Below, in pieces: positions 45,014 to 54,737 of a stretch of DNA of 64,000 nt. Position numbers and translations under genes: made by a program. Location: positions 1 to 64,000 of the forward strand of contig CAWIIF010000007.1 of assembly GCA_963836015.1 (NCBI GenBank), written 5' to 3'. The notes below the pieces were generated by a model that was not told where the DNA came from, made no database searches, and was given only the letters and a program-made list of their open reading frames with translations. Source of the stretch: CAWCDJ01 sp963836015. GTDB taxonomy: Bacteria > Acidobacteriota > Terriglobia > Bryobacterales > Bryobacteraceae. How positions within the stretch are numbered: position 1 is the first letter of the stretch; every line of letters starts with the position of its first letter.

Positions 45014-46803
45014 GGGGGCCGGGGGCCAGGGGCAGCGGGCCGGGGAAGCGCGGGCTGTGGATTATTTTGGGGCTCGTGCTGTTGATTCGGGTCCCGTTCC
45101 TCAACCAGGCGATACAGGGCGACGACCATATTTATCTCACCGAAGCGGCGCACGCGCTGATCGATCCGCTGCATCCCAATAATGTTCCGTACGTGTTTCT
45201 GGGCGACGAGGTGGATCTGCGCGGGCACTCGCATCCGCCGGGGAATGCGTGGCCGCTGGCGGGGCTGATCGCGATCTTCGGCGATGTGAAAGAAGTGCCG
45301 TTTCACGCGGCCTACCTGGTGTTCTCGCTGATCGCGGCATGGGCCATGTGGGAGCTGGCGAAGCGGTTCTCGCCGCAGCCGGTGTGGGCGGCGCTGCTGT
45401 TCGTGGTGGTGCCGGCATTCGTGGTGAACGGCGGGTCGCTCGAGGCGGATGTGCCGTTCCTGGCGTTCTGGATGGCGGCGGTAGCGCTGTACTGCGCGGG
45501 TCGGCTGTGGTGGGCGGCGGCGGCGATGGCGGCGGCATCCATGATGGCGTACCAGGCGGTCTTCCTGGTGCCGATACTGGGAGTCTACGCGTGGCTGTTC
45601 GACCGGAAGAACCGGACGCGGTGGGCGGTGCTGGCGGCGCCGGTGATCACGATCGCGGCGTGGCAGGTGTTCATGCGGGCCACCACGGGGGCGATGCCGG
45701 CGAGCAAGCTCACGGGCTATTTTGCGAGCTACGGGTTTCAGGCGCTCGAGCACAAGCTGGCCAGCGCGCTGATGCTTTTCATCCACAGCTGGTTCATCGT
45801 GTTTCCGGTGCTGGTGCCGGCGGCGGCGATCGCGGCCTGGCGCAAGCGGAAGGAGCCGGAGACACTGTTTTTGCTGGCGTGGATCGCGATCTTTTTCGCG
45901 GGCGCGGTGGCGGTGTTCTTCGCGGGGTCGGCGCGGTACCTGCTGCCGATGGCGGCTCCGGTGGCGCTGCTGGCTTCCCGGTTGAATCGCAAATGGCTGG
46001 CGGCGGGGGTGGCGGCGCAACTGGCGCTCGCACTGGGCCTCGCGATCGTCAACTACCAGCACTGGGATGGATACCGGACGTTCGCGGCCTCGCTGCGCGG
46101 CCCTGCGGAGGGGCATCGCGTGTGGGTGGATAACGACTGGGGGCTGCGGTACTACCTGGAAGCGCAGGGCGCGATGGCGGCGCGGAAGGACGAGCGGCTG
46201 CGCGCGGGCGACATCCTGGTGACGAGCGAGCTGGGGTCGAACGTGCGGCCGACGGTTCCGCTGGCGCCGATTGCGAAGGCCACGATTCAGCCGGCGATTC
46301 CGCTGCGGCTGATCGGGCTGGAGTCGCATTCGGGATATTCGACGGTGGACAAGGGGTTCTGGCCGTTCGGGGTTTCGGCGGGGCCGATCGACCGGGTGCG
46401 CGCGGAACTGGTGATGGAGCGGCATCCGAAGCTCGAATACCTGACGGTGCGGGAGGCGGGGGCTGGGGAACAGATCGTGAGCGGGATCGATCCATCGGAC
46501 GGATGGACGGCTGGGACGGCGGAGCTGGTGGTAAAGAATCCGGCCGAGCCGAAGAAGTTGCGTGCGGAATTCTACATTGCGCCGCAGGCGGCGGCGCGGC
46601 GCGCGTGGCTGCTGCTGGACGGGCGCGAAGTGGCCACGGGCACCTATTCGGGTGACGGAAAATACACGCTGGAATCGGCGGAAGCGCTGCGCGGGGCGGG
46701 TGCGTCGGCCACGGTGGAGCTGCGGGTGGACCGGACATTCCGCGCGCCGGGCGATCAGCGGGATCTGGGCGTAGTTTTAATCGGAGCGGGATTCGCGCCG
46801 TAG
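44998..46803 (+). CDS. GT-C-type membrane glycosyltransferase-like protein
   Basis: A 601-residue membrane protein. About ten helices occupy residues 20-345 (WIILGLVLLIRVPFLNQAIQ; LLFVVVPAFVVNGGSLEADV; LLPMAAPVALLASRL), followed by a large soluble domain from about residue 355. The first loop has the acidic motif QGDDHIYL and the third has LRGHSHPPGNAW, both as expected for GT-C/PMT-like glycosyltransferases that use polyprenyl-phosphate sugars. The soluble part is not recognised. Substrate unknown. It overlaps the end of gcvPB by 16 bases, suggesting coupling by position rather than function. Confidence 0.7.
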   Translation: MEGPIGGPGARGSGPGKRGLWIILGLVLLIRVPFLNQAIQGDDHIYLTEAAHALIDPLHPNNVPYVFLGDEVDLRGHSHPPGNAWPLAGLIAIFGDVKEVPFHAAYLVFSLIAAWAMWELAKRFSPQPVWAALLFVVVPAFVVNGGSLEADVPFLAFWMAAVALYCAGRLWWAAAAMAAASMMAYQAVFLVPILGVYAWLFDRKNRTRWAVLAAPVITIAAWQVFMRATTGAMPASKLTGYFASYGFQALEHKLASALMLFIHSWFIVFPVLVPAAAIAAWRKRKEPETLFLLAWIAIFFAGAVAVFFAGSARYLLPMAAPVALLASRLNRKWLAAGVAAQLALALGLAIVNYQHWDGYRTFAASLRGPAEGHRVWVDNDWGLRYYLEAQGAMAARKDERLRAGDILVTSELGSNVRPTVPLAPIAKATIQPAIPLRLIGLESHSGYSTVDKGFWPFGVSAGPIDRVRAELVMERHPKLEYLTVREAGAGEQIVSGIDPSDGWTAGTAELVVKNPAEPKKLRAEFYIAPQAAARRAWLLLDGREVATGTYSGDGKYTLESAEALRGAGASATVELRVDRTFRAPGDQRDLGVVLIGAGFAP

Positions 46804-46816
46804 TATCCTGAAGATT

Positions 46817-47152
46817 ATGGGCTGTGGTGGTGGTGGCGGTTTCAACCAGATCGATAACACGATCCGTCCGGGAGCGCGCAAGGTGTTCTGCGTGAAGTTC
46901 CAGCGCGAGATGGAGGGGCTCGACGAAGTACCGTTCGAAGGCCATCCGCTCGGACAGCGCATCTACGAGAACGTGTCGAAAGACGCGTGGAAGATGTGGG
47001 TCGAGCACATGAAGATGCTCATGAACGAGTACCGGTTGAACCTCGGCACGGCGCAGGCGCAGGAATTCCTGATCCAGCAGATGGAGAATTACTTCTTCGG
47101 CGAGGGCGCGGCGCTTCCGCCGGACTTCGTGGCTCCTAAGACGAAGGCCTGA
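46817..47152 (+). CDS. yggX: YggX-type Fe(II)-trafficking protein
   Basis: A 111-residue protein whose last 90 residues match YggX: ARKVFCVKFQREMEGLDEVP, GQRIYENVSKDAWKMWVEHM, KMLMNEYRLNL and ENYFFGEGAALP. YggX protects Fe-S enzymes under oxidative stress and may move iron. Here an N-terminal extension MGCGGGGGFNQIDNTIRPG precedes the domain, with a Gly run not seen in E. coli. It starts 13 bases after the membrane gene, and its 3' end overlaps the convergent ATP-grasp gene by 17 bases. Confidence 0.9.
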   Translation: MGCGGGGGFNQIDNTIRPGARKVFCVKFQREMEGLDEVPFEGHPLGQRIYENVSKDAWKMWVEHMKMLMNEYRLNLGTAQAQEFLIQQMENYFFGEGAALPPDFVAPKTKA

Positions 47153-48376
47153 AGGTCTCGAGCACGGCAGCGATGTGGAACCGCAGTTCCGCATGCGCCT
47201 GCCGCAGCGCAGTTTCGACCTCGGCGGGCGATTCGGCTCGCGCAAAAATAAATCCAAGATAAGTGGACCCTTCGGGCAGCGGCAAGAGGCGCTGTCCGAC
47301 GGTTGCGGTGATGATGATCTCCTCGATGCCGGGGACGGCGGAGGCTCGTTCCGTTCCTTCGACGGATTCGTAGAGGCCGGCCTTGGGGATGGGGATCATC
47401 ATGACGCCGGACGCGGTGGGCTCGAGATGGGCGGAGGAGACGTCGTCGCCGAGGGCGTGGCGGAGGATGAGCTCTTCGAGTGGCGCAGGCCTCCCGGCCT
47501 GCGCTTGGGCAGACCGGAGGCCTGCCCCACTAAGTCGAAGCGCAAGGCTTTGGCGCAGAGGCCGCCGATGGGGCGGGCGTGGGCTTCGAGCATCCAGGCG
47601 CCCTCGGAGTTGTAGCGGAGCTCGGCGTGGACGGGGCCGTGGCGGAGGCCCAGGGCGCGGACGGCGGCGGCGGTGGTCTCGAGAAGCCGGCGCTGGACTT
47701 CGGCGGGCTCGCGCGAAGGGGTGATGTAGAGAGTCTCTTCGAAGTACGGGCCTTCCAGGGGGTCGGGCTTGTCGAAGATGGCGAGCGGCTGAAAGCGGCC
47801 GGCGGTGACCAGGCCTTCGACGGCGAACTCGCGGCCGGGGAGGTAATCTTCTACCTGAATCTCGTGCTCGCCCATCCTGCGGATGCGGTCGAAAGCGACG
47901 GCGAAAGCGGCGGGGTCGTCGGCGCGGATGACGCCGCGGCTGGCGGAAAGGCCGAGGGGCTTCAGCACACAGGGAAAGCGGGCGAAATCGGCGCCCGACC
48001 GGGCGCGATGGAAGCGGGGGACAGGCAGTCCGGCGGCGCGGAAGAGAGTGCGCGCGAGGTACTTATCGTGGCAGGCGCGGGCGGCGGCGGGGGAGTGGAA
48101 CGGCAGGTCGAGCAGGCGCGCGGCTTCGGCGGCGAGCACGGCGGGACGGTCGCCGACGGCGGCCACGCCATCGAACCGGAGGCCGCGGAGGGCGTCGAGG
48201 GACCAGGCGATGTGATCGAAGCGCACGGGGATGGCGCGGTCGCCCCAGGGGTCGTCGAGGATGTGGCAGCGGTCGGTGGCGAGCGTCAGGTCGACATCCA
48301 TGCGGCGGGCGGCTTCGGCGAACACACGGATCTGGTATCCGGTGGTGGCGGCGAAGAGGAGGAGACGCTTCGGCAC
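47136..48376 (-). pseudogene. ATP-grasp protein disrupted by a palindromic element
   Basis: From GTG 48376: LVPKRLLLFAATTGYQIRVF, FPCVLKPLGLSASRGVIRAD, GEHEIQVEDYLPGREFAVEG and AELRYNSEGAWMLEAHARPI, which are ATP-grasp signatures of a carbamoyl-phosphate-synthase-like or amino-acid-ligase-like enzyme. After ALRF (47538) the frame enters a palindromic repeat and stays out of frame to a later stop. The C-terminal domain continues in another frame as EELILRHALGDDVSSAHLEP to TGA near 47136. Deleting 59 bases (47480-47538) joins RFEELILRHALG in frame. So this is an active-looking gene broken by one small insertion. Confidence 0.8.
47480..47538 (-). mobile_element. Palindromic repeat element with 4-bp target duplication
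   Basis: A 55-bp element (47480-47534) starts GTGGCGCAGGCC and ends GGCCTGCCCCACTAAG. It can fold into two hairpins: GCGCAGGCC/GGCCTGCGC at 47484-47505, a perfect nine-pair stem, and GGCAG/CTGCC at 47508-47525. TCGA occurs at 47476-47479 and 47535-47538, consistent with a target duplication. It resembles REP/MITE-like elements seen widely in Acidobacteria. Removing it with one TCGA restores the host gene. Confidence 0.75.
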
Positions 48377-48398
48377 TAATTCTATTATCGTGGTTAAT

Positions 48399-49424
48399 GT
48401 GAAAGCACTGGTCAAGAGCAGGCGCGAGCCGGGGTTATGGCTGGACGACGTCGAGGTGCCCAAGATCGGGATCAACGACGTGCTGATTCAGGTGCTGCGG
48501 ACCGGGATCTGCGGCACGGATGTCCACATCTACAAGTGGGACGAGTGGGCGCAGAAGACCATCCCGGTGCCGATGGCGGTGGGGCACGAGTTCGTGGGGC
48601 GGATCGTGGAGACCGGCTCGAACGTCGTGGATTTCTTCCCAGGCGATTTGGTGAGCGGCGAAGGGCACGTGGTTTGCGGGCGGTGCCGGAACTGCCTGGC
48701 GGGGCGGCGGCACCTGTGCGCGCACACGATGGGCGTGGGGGTGAACCGGCCGGGGGCGTTCGCGGAATACATCGCGCTGCCGATGACGAATATCTGGCGG
48801 CACCGGGAGACGATTCCGTTGGACGTGGCGGCTATTTTCGATCCTTTCGGAAACGCGGTGCACACGGCGCTTTCGTTTCCACTGCTGGGCGAAGACGTGC
48901 TGGTGACGGGCGCGGGGCCGATCGGGATCATGGCGGCGGCGGTGGCGCGGCACGCGGCCGCGCGGTACACGGTGATTACGGACATCAATCCGTGCCGGCT
49001 GGAGCTGGCGAAGAGGATGGGCGTGACGCGCGCGGTGAACGTGCGGGAGACGAAGCTGCCGGACGTGCAGAAAGAGCTCGGGATGACCGAGGGGTTCGAC
49101 GTCGGCCTGGAGATGTCGGGCAATCCTTCGGCGTTCCGCGACATGCTCGCGAACATGAGCCACGGGGCGAAGATCGCGATGCTGGGGATACCGTCGGAGC
49201 CGATGGCGATCGACTGGAACACGGTGATCTTCAACATGCTGACGATCAAGGGCATCTACGGCCGCGAGATGTACGAGACGTGGTACAAGATGACGGTCAT
49301 GCTGGAATCGGGGCTGGACATCAGCCCGGTGATCACGCACCGCTATCACTACACGGAGTACGAGAAGGGCTTCGAGGCGATGATGTCGGGCAACTCCGGC
49401 AAGGTAGTCCTCAGTTGGGAGTGA
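48399..49424 (+). CDS. tdh: L-threonine 3-dehydrogenase
   Basis: About 341 residues, a zinc medium-chain dehydrogenase matching Tdh: GICGTDVHIYKWDEWAQ, VGHEFVGRIVETGS, the structural-zinc cysteines CGRCRNCLAGRRHLC, and VTGAGPIGIMAAAVARHA for NAD. It oxidises L-threonine to 2-amino-3-oxobutyrate, which Kbl splits to glycine and acetyl-CoA. The glycine cleavage genes lie 3.4 kb upstream. Kbl is not in the window. GTG 48399 gives MKALVK, the normal N-terminus; the start lies 22 bases from the divergent ATP-grasp gene. Confidence 0.92.
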   Translation: MKALVKSRREPGLWLDDVEVPKIGINDVLIQVLRTGICGTDVHIYKWDEWAQKTIPVPMAVGHEFVGRIVETGSNVVDFFPGDLVSGEGHVVCGRCRNCLAGRRHLCAHTMGVGVNRPGAFAEYIALPMTNIWRHRETIPLDVAAIFDPFGNAVHTALSFPLLGEDVLVTGAGPIGIMAAAVARHAAARYTVITDINPCRLELAKRMGVTRAVNVRETKLPDVQKELGMTEGFDVGLEMSGNPSAFRDMLANMSHGAKIAMLGIPSEPMAIDWNTVIFNMLTIKGIYGREMYETWYKMTVMLESGLDISPVITHRYHYTEYEKGFEAMMSGNSGKVVLSWE

Positions 49425-49432
49425 GCGCGACC

Positions 49433-52400
49433 CTACTGTAAGGTCGCGCTGACCGGGGTAGAACTGCCGATCTTGTTGGTGAGGGTCACGCTCACCGATA
49501 CGACCGCGGCCGGGTCTCCCTGCACCGTGAAGGGTTGCGTGAAGGTAAACTGGCCGCCGTACTGGGCCGAGGCCGCGCCGCCGAACCACGCTGCGAACAA
49601 CCCATCCACCGGTACGGTCACGCTGCCGGTCTGCACGTTCGAGCCGGTGAACTGGAAGACGGCCTGCGTCAATTCGCGGTCGGTCGCAAAACCGACTACC
49701 GTCACCGTAAATGTGCTGCCGGACCGCGTGGCAGTCACGCTGCGGATCACCGGCGCGCCGGGATTGATCCGCAAGGTCTGCAGGGGCGCCGGGGTGGGCG
49801 TGATGTCCTGCCCCGAGGCCTGCAGGCGCGTCGTAATGGTGACGGTCCCGGCAACCGTCCCGGTCTGCACCCCGACACCCGGGGTCCCCACGGTTGCGCC
49901 CGCCGGCACGGTCATCTGCGCGGTACGCCCTCCGGTGGAGAATTGGACCGCGGGATCGTCCGGGCCGGAATCCGGCGCGAAGGTCATGGTCAGCGTGGCG
50001 ATGACGTCCACGGGATACGGCGACCCCAGGGTCACCTGCACGGTGCTTTGACTGGCGGGGTTGGCGGTGCCCGGAAGACCGCCGAGAGTGGAGGGCGGCG
50101 TCGCCGGCAACCCCACGCTGATCTGAAACGTCTGGCTGGCGGTGGCGCCGGCGCTGTCTTTCACGGTCAGGCTCACACCCACGGATCCCGGCGAGGTGAA
50201 CGTCCCGGTGATTGCGCCTCCCGCCGAAACGCTGACGCCCGGTCCCGATCCCGACCACGTGTAGGGCGGCTTGCCTCCGGTGGCCGAAGCCGTCGCGGAG
50301 AACGGGGCGCCCGCGGTCGCGGTGTTCTTCGAGATCCCGGTGATAGCGAGCGAGGGCAGCGCCACCGTCACGGTGTACGACCGGCTGGCGGTAGCTCCCT
50401 TGGAATCGGTCACGGTGGCGGTCACGGTGAAATTGCCTGGAGCCGCCGTGGCCGGGATGGTCCCGCTGATCGCCCCGCCGGACGAGATGCCGACGCCATC
50501 CGGAAGACCGCCGGCCGAGAAGGTGTAGGGCGGCGCGCCTCCGCTCGCGCTGACGCTCGCTGAATAGGGGCTGCCGATGGTCCCGTTGGGCAGCGAGTCG
50601 GTGGTGATCTGCAAGGCGGCTGCGGTAATAGTGACGCTGCTGGTAGCGCTGGCCGTGGCGCCGGACGCGTCCGTCACTGTCACCGTGACGGTGTACGTGC
50701 CTTGCGATCCCGGCGCGGGCGTCCCGCCGATCGAGGTTCCGGAGAAAGTCAGGCCGGCCGGCAGCCCGCTCGCCGAGAAAGAGTACGGCGCCTTGCCGCC
50801 GGTGGCAGTGAACGTTGCCGAGTAGGGAACTCCTACCTGGCCGTTGCCCGCCGACCCGGCGATGGTCAGCGATTGCTTCGTGATGTTGATGCTGTAGGCC
50901 TTGGTTGCCACCGTCCCGACGCTGTCGGTGGCCTGGATCGTGAACTGGAACGCGCCGATCGAATTGGCCGTTCCGCTCAAAACGCCGCTGCCGTTGAAGG
51001 TGGTGCCCGACGGAATCGACCCGCTGGCTCCCCACACATACGGCGGCACTCCCCCGGTGGCAGTGAACTGGGTGTTGAACGCAGTGCCTAGCGGCGCATC
51101 GGCGAAAGGCGAAGTGGTGATGGTGAGGGGCGGCGTTTTGATGGTGAGAAGGAAGCCGGCGCTGGCCGTGGCGCCGCTGGAATCGGTCACCTGGACCGTA
51201 AAGCGGTAGTCTCCCGTTTTGGCGGGAGTGCCCGAGAGGATGCCGTTGGAGGAAAGGGAGAGCCCGGCCGGAAGGCTGCCCGCGGTCGCCGCGAAAGAAT
51301 ATCCCGGAACCCCGCCGGTGGCCGCGAACTGCGCGCCGTAAGTGGCGCCCGAAACTCCATCCGGCAGCGGCGATGTTGTGATGATCTGCAGCGGGGGAAT
51401 ATAGGGATTGATGATCAGTGTGTACTGCGACGAAGCGCTCAGTTGACCGGAGTCCGTTACAGTCACGGACAATGTAGAACTCCCGGCGGCGGAGGGCGTA
51501 CCGAGAATTGCGCCGGTGGCCTGGTTCAAAGAGAGACCCGCGGGCAGTCCCGTGGCGGACCAGTGGTAGGGAGGGCTTCCCCCGGCGGCGGCCAGCGTGA
51601 ACGAATAATTCGTTTGCGCGGTGCCGCTGGGCGGGGGGGGACTAGTGATGGTGAGCGGGGGATTCACGGTGAAAGGCAGCTTGTTGGATGGCGTGCCGTC
51701 GGTGGTGAGGATGCCGACGTTGTGGATCCCGGACGTGAGGAAGGCCGCGGGGATCGTGACCGTGATCTGGGTGGATCCCGAGGAACTGAACGTCGTAATC
51801 GCGGACTGGTCCCACAACACGCAGGCGACATTCACCAGGTTCGTGCCATTAATCGTGAGGCTGAAGGCGCCGGTACCCGCCGTACGGTTGGTCGGGCTGA
51901 GGCTGGTCACCACGTCCGCGGGAAAGACCGTGTAGTCGCCGAACGCAAACGAGACCTGTCCGCCCGGATTCTGCACCCAAAACGTCTTGGCGCCCGCGGT
52001 CGCGACAAGGGATGCCGGGACCGTGGCCTGGAGGACCCCGGGGCTCGGGGAAATGGTCGGAAGCCCGACGCCCCCCAGGAAAATCTGGGTGACCGAAGGA
52101 ACGGTCAGGAAATACTGCCCGGTCACGGTGAGGGTAAAAGCCGGGTGCCCGGCAGTGACGTACGGCGGAGTGACGCCGCTGATGATGGGGTACTGGACAA
52201 TGTAATCGGCTTCGACGAAACTGCCCCCCGGAACCGTCACGCGAATTACCGGCAGATCGTGCAACTGAATCAGGTCCGCGGGAACCACCGCGGTCAATTG
52301 GGTCGCACTGACGTAAGTGGTGGCCAGGTTCGTATTGCCCGTGAGAGCGCTGCGCCAGGACACGATCGACCCGGGCACGAAGTTCGCCCCGTTCACGGTC

Positions 52401-53158
52401 AGGGTGAAGCCGAGACTTCCGGCCGGTATGATCGGCGGATTGAGAGAGCTGATCACCGGGGGCGGTGTGATCGCCAGGCTGTACGGCAGGGCGGTGGAAT
52501 TTCCCCAGGCGTCGGCGATGCCCAGGCGGAACGTGTAGGATCCCGCGGCGGTCGGCGAGCCCACGTAGAAGTTGTCGTACGGGCTGACCGTCCCTTCGGG
52601 GCTGAAGACCGGCAGGCCCGGCGGCAGGGTTCCGGATTGAAGGCTGATCGTGAAGGGGGCGGTACCGTCACCCGTTGGAAACAACGGCTGCGCATAGTTG
52701 CCTCCCACGACGCCGGCGGGGAGCACCACCGGAGAGCCGGTGACCGGGATGGTGGCAGGAAGCGCCGCGTTGACCGTAAATGGGGCCGAGGCGGCAGGGG
52801 ACGATCCGATCACCACCTGCACCGTGATGCTGGTGGCAGTGGCGACCAGGGCCGGCGGGATGCTGGGTACCTGGATGGTGGTGGAGTCAACCAGGAACGC
52901 CGATTCTGCATTGCTGGAGAAGCTCGTGTTATTGGCGGCGTTATTGTTGTCGATCCAGTTCACGACGAAGGGAGAGGTGAAGCTGCTGCCGGTAATCTGA
53001 AGCGTGAAGCCGTTCGGCAGCGCTGTCCCGGCAGTGATGGCCGCGCCGCCGGGGGAAGTTGTGCTGGGGAAGAAGGCATCCAACCGTGAAATGGCCGGCT
53101 GGGCAAAGGCGGGCACCGTCAGTATCGTCAGCAGCGCAACCGTAAGCGAGCGGCGCAT
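49433..53158 (-). CDS. Large secreted protein with Ig-like (He_PIG) repeats
   Basis: About 1241 residues with signal peptide (MRRSLTVALLTILTVPAFAQ). The N-terminal half has several IPT/TIG-like segments (NGANFVPGSIVSWRSALTG; VTGQYFLTVPSVTQIFLGGV; INGTNLVNVACVLWDQSAIT). The middle has at least six He_PIG-type units of about 90 residues with the motif GxPPYxWSAxGLPAGLSL (for example GGSPPYHWSATGLPAGLSL and GGKAPYSFSASGLPAGLTF). The C-terminal 200 residues form another beta domain. Probably a surface adhesin or carbohydrate-binding scaffold (inference). It starts two bases after a PD40 gene on the same strand. Confidence 0.78.
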   Translation of the reverse strand: MRRSLTVALLTILTVPAFAQPAISRLDAFFPSTTSPGGAAITAGTALPNGFTLQITGSSFTSPFVVNWIDNNNAANNTSFSSNAESAFLVDSTTIQVPSIPPALVATATSITVQVVIGSSPAASAPFTVNAALPATIPVTGSPVVLPAGVVGGNYAQPLFPTGDGTAPFTISLQSGTLPPGLPVFSPEGTVSPYDNFYVGSPTAAGSYTFRLGIADAWGNSTALPYSLAITPPPVISSLNPPIIPAGSLGFTLTVNGANFVPGSIVSWRSALTGNTNLATTYVSATQLTAVVPADLIQLHDLPVIRVTVPGGSFVEADYIVQYPIISGVTPPYVTAGHPAFTLTVTGQYFLTVPSVTQIFLGGVGLPTISPSPGVLQATVPASLVATAGAKTFWVQNPGGQVSFAFGDYTVFPADVVTSLSPTNRTAGTGAFSLTINGTNLVNVACVLWDQSAITTFSSSGSTQITVTIPAAFLTSGIHNVGILTTDGTPSNKLPFTVNPPLTITSPPPPSGTAQTNYSFTLAAAGGSPPYHWSATGLPAGLSLNQATGAILGTPSAAGSSTLSVTVTDSGQLSASSQYTLIINPYIPPLQIITTSPLPDGVSGATYGAQFAATGGVPGYSFAATAGSLPAGLSLSSNGILSGTPAKTGDYRFTVQVTDSSGATASAGFLLTIKTPPLTITTSPFADAPLGTAFNTQFTATGGVPPYVWGASGSIPSGTTFNGSGVLSGTANSIGAFQFTIQATDSVGTVATKAYSINITKQSLTIAGSAGNGQVGVPYSATFTATGGKAPYSFSASGLPAGLTFSGTSIGGTPAPGSQGTYTVTVTVTDASGATASATSSVTITAAALQITTDSLPNGTIGSPYSASVSASGGAPPYTFSAGGLPDGVGISSGGAISGTIPATAAPGNFTVTATVTDSKGATASRSYTVTVALPSLAITGISKNTATAGAPFSATASATGGKPPYTWSGSGPGVSVSAGGAITGTFTSPGSVGVSLTVKDSAGATASQTFQISVGLPATPPSTLGGLPGTANPASQSTVQVTLGSPYPVDVIATLTMTFAPDSGPDDPAVQFSTGGRTAQMTVPAGATVGTPGVGVQTGTVAGTVTITTRLQASGQDITPTPAPLQTLRINPGAPVIRSVTATRSGSTFTVTVVGFATDRELTQAVFQFTGSNVQTGSVTVPVDGLFAAWFGGAASAQYGGQFTFTQPFTVQGDPAAVVSVSVTLTNKIGSSTPVSATLQ

Positions 53159-53160
53159 CG

Positions 53161-54168
53161 TCAGTAACTCCATGTCGCGGTGAAGATGTTGAACTCGTAC
53201 CGTGATTTGGCATCGTGGTCGGAGCAGAAAACCAGAGTTTTGCCGTCCGGGGAAAACTCGGGGAAGGAAGTAAAGCCGCCGAAGTTGGTCACCTGCTCGA
53301 GGCCGGTGCCATCCACGTTGATCAGGTATAGCTCGAAGTTGCGGCTGTCGCACTCGTGCTTGTTGGAAGCGAAGAGTATCTTTTTGCCATCGGGCGTGAA
53401 GGTAGGGGCGAAGCTGGCGCATCCGAAATTCGTGATGGGGTGCGCGTTACGGCCGTCGGAATCTCCCACCATGATTTCCATCTTCATGGGGGCGGTGAGA
53501 TTGTCGGCAAGCAGGGTCTTGTAGCGGTCCATCTGGGAGGCGGTTTTGGGGTAGTTGGCGCGCCAGACGAGCTTCTTTCCGTCACGCGAAAAAACGGCGC
53601 CGCCGTCGTAGCCTTCGTTGCGGGTGATCTGCTTCTTGTCGGAGCCGTCGGTGCGCATGGTCCACAGGTCGAGGTCGTGGGAGGCGAGCGAGGTATAGAC
53701 CATGCGGCCGGTTTTCCAGTTGACGGTGGCTTCGGCGTCATAGCCGGGAGTATCGGTGAGGCGTTTCTCGACCTCGCCCTTGTCGGTGGCGAGGAAAATG
53801 TCATACCCGGCGAAGATGCCCCAGACATAGCCTTTGCTGCGGTCGGGCTCGGCGGGGCAGGCATCGCCCGCGAGGTGCGTGGAGGCGTACACGATGTGGT
53901 GGTTGTCGGCCAGAAAGTAGGCGCAGGTGGTCCGGCCCTTGCCGGTGGAGACGAGGTGCTGATCGCTGCCATCGGCGTTCATCAGAAAAATCTGATCGCA
54001 CTGGTAAGGGGAACGCGTGGTCTGAAAGATGAGGCGTTTGCCGTCGGGAGACCAGTAGGCCTCGGCGTTCTCACCGCCGTGCGTCAATTGCCGGACACCA
54101 GTAAGATGCGGGGATTGCGCGCAAGCGAACGCCGCGAAAAGCAGGAGTGCCGAAAAGAACGGTTTCAT
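53161..54168 (-). CDS. Exported PD40/TolB-like beta-propeller protein
   Basis: A 335-residue protein with signal peptide (MKPFFSALLLFAAFACAQ). About six propeller blades carry PD40 motifs: ENAEAYWSPDGKRLIFQTTR, FLMNADGSDQHLVSTGKG, GYDGGAVFSRDGKKLVWRAN, CASFAPTFTPDGKKILFASN and FTSFPEFSPDGKTLVFCSDH. Cysteines recur at blade ends. Proteins like this are common exported TolB paralogues in Acidobacteria; the function is unknown. Not TolB itself: no N-terminal TolB domain. It is followed by the large Ig-repeat gene. Confidence 0.82.
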   Translation of the reverse strand: MKPFFSALLLFAAFACAQSPHLTGVRQLTHGGENAEAYWSPDGKRLIFQTTRSPYQCDQIFLMNADGSDQHLVSTGKGRTTCAYFLADNHHIVYASTHLAGDACPAEPDRSKGYVWGIFAGYDIFLATDKGEVEKRLTDTPGYDAEATVNWKTGRMVYTSLASHDLDLWTMRTDGSDKKQITRNEGYDGGAVFSRDGKKLVWRANYPKTASQMDRYKTLLADNLTAPMKMEIMVGDSDGRNAHPITNFGCASFAPTFTPDGKKILFASNKHECDSRNFELYLINVDGTGLEQVTNFGGFTSFPEFSPDGKTLVFCSDHDAKSRYEFNIFTATWSY

Positions 54169-54215
54169 AGCGTAAAAGGGCCAGTATACTGTGGATCTCG
54201 GCGGGAGAATGGAGT

Positions 54216-54632
54216 ATGGAAAAATTCGAGCGATTCTTCGAGCAGTTTCGCGTTCATGCCAGCGAGCTCGGCGATAAGATTCGCGAACTGATTCATGAGG
54301 GCAATGTCCGGCGGATTATTATCAAAGACGAGCAGGGCCACACGTTCATGGAGATTCCCCTGACGGTGGTGACGGTAGGGGCCGTGGTGGCGCCCATCCT
54401 GGCAGCAGTGGGAGCGATCGCGACGCTGGTAGCGCGCTTCGATATCGTGGTGGAGCGGGCCGCACCGCCGGATACGCCGCCCGCAGAGCACGCGCCGGCG
54501 ACCGATGCGAGCGTAGGGGCGACAGAGAGCACGATGGACATGAAGGACACCTTGGCGCAGCGGGTCGATAAGAAGGGAACCAAGCTGGAAGATCTCGGGG
54601 GGACCGGGGAGCACGATTCCAAAGGAGGCTAG
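54216..54632 (+). CDS. DUF4342 membrane protein
   Basis: A 138-residue protein with a DUF4342 domain: EQFRVHASELGDKIRELIHE, GNVRRIIIKDEQGHTFMEIP, then one transmembrane helix (VGAVVAPILAAVGAIATLVA) and a C-terminal acidic low-complexity tail. DUF4342 proteins are small cytoplasmic-plus-membrane proteins of unknown role. ATG 54216 has GGAG seven bases upstream. It diverges from the PD40 gene, with 47 bases between their starts. Confidence 0.85.
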   Translation: MEKFERFFEQFRVHASELGDKIRELIHEGNVRRIIIKDEQGHTFMEIPLTVVTVGAVVAPILAAVGAIATLVARFDIVVERAAPPDTPPAEHAPATDASVGATESTMDMKDTLAQRVDKKGTKLEDLGGTGEHDSKGG

Positions 54633-54737
54633 GTAATGGCGACCGGCCTGTTCGAAGCCGCGGCAGGTTAGAATCAAGACATCGCCCTCGCAATTACCGA
54701 AATCGCTCCGGTCCGTTCGCGTGCGCCCGCGGCGCAT

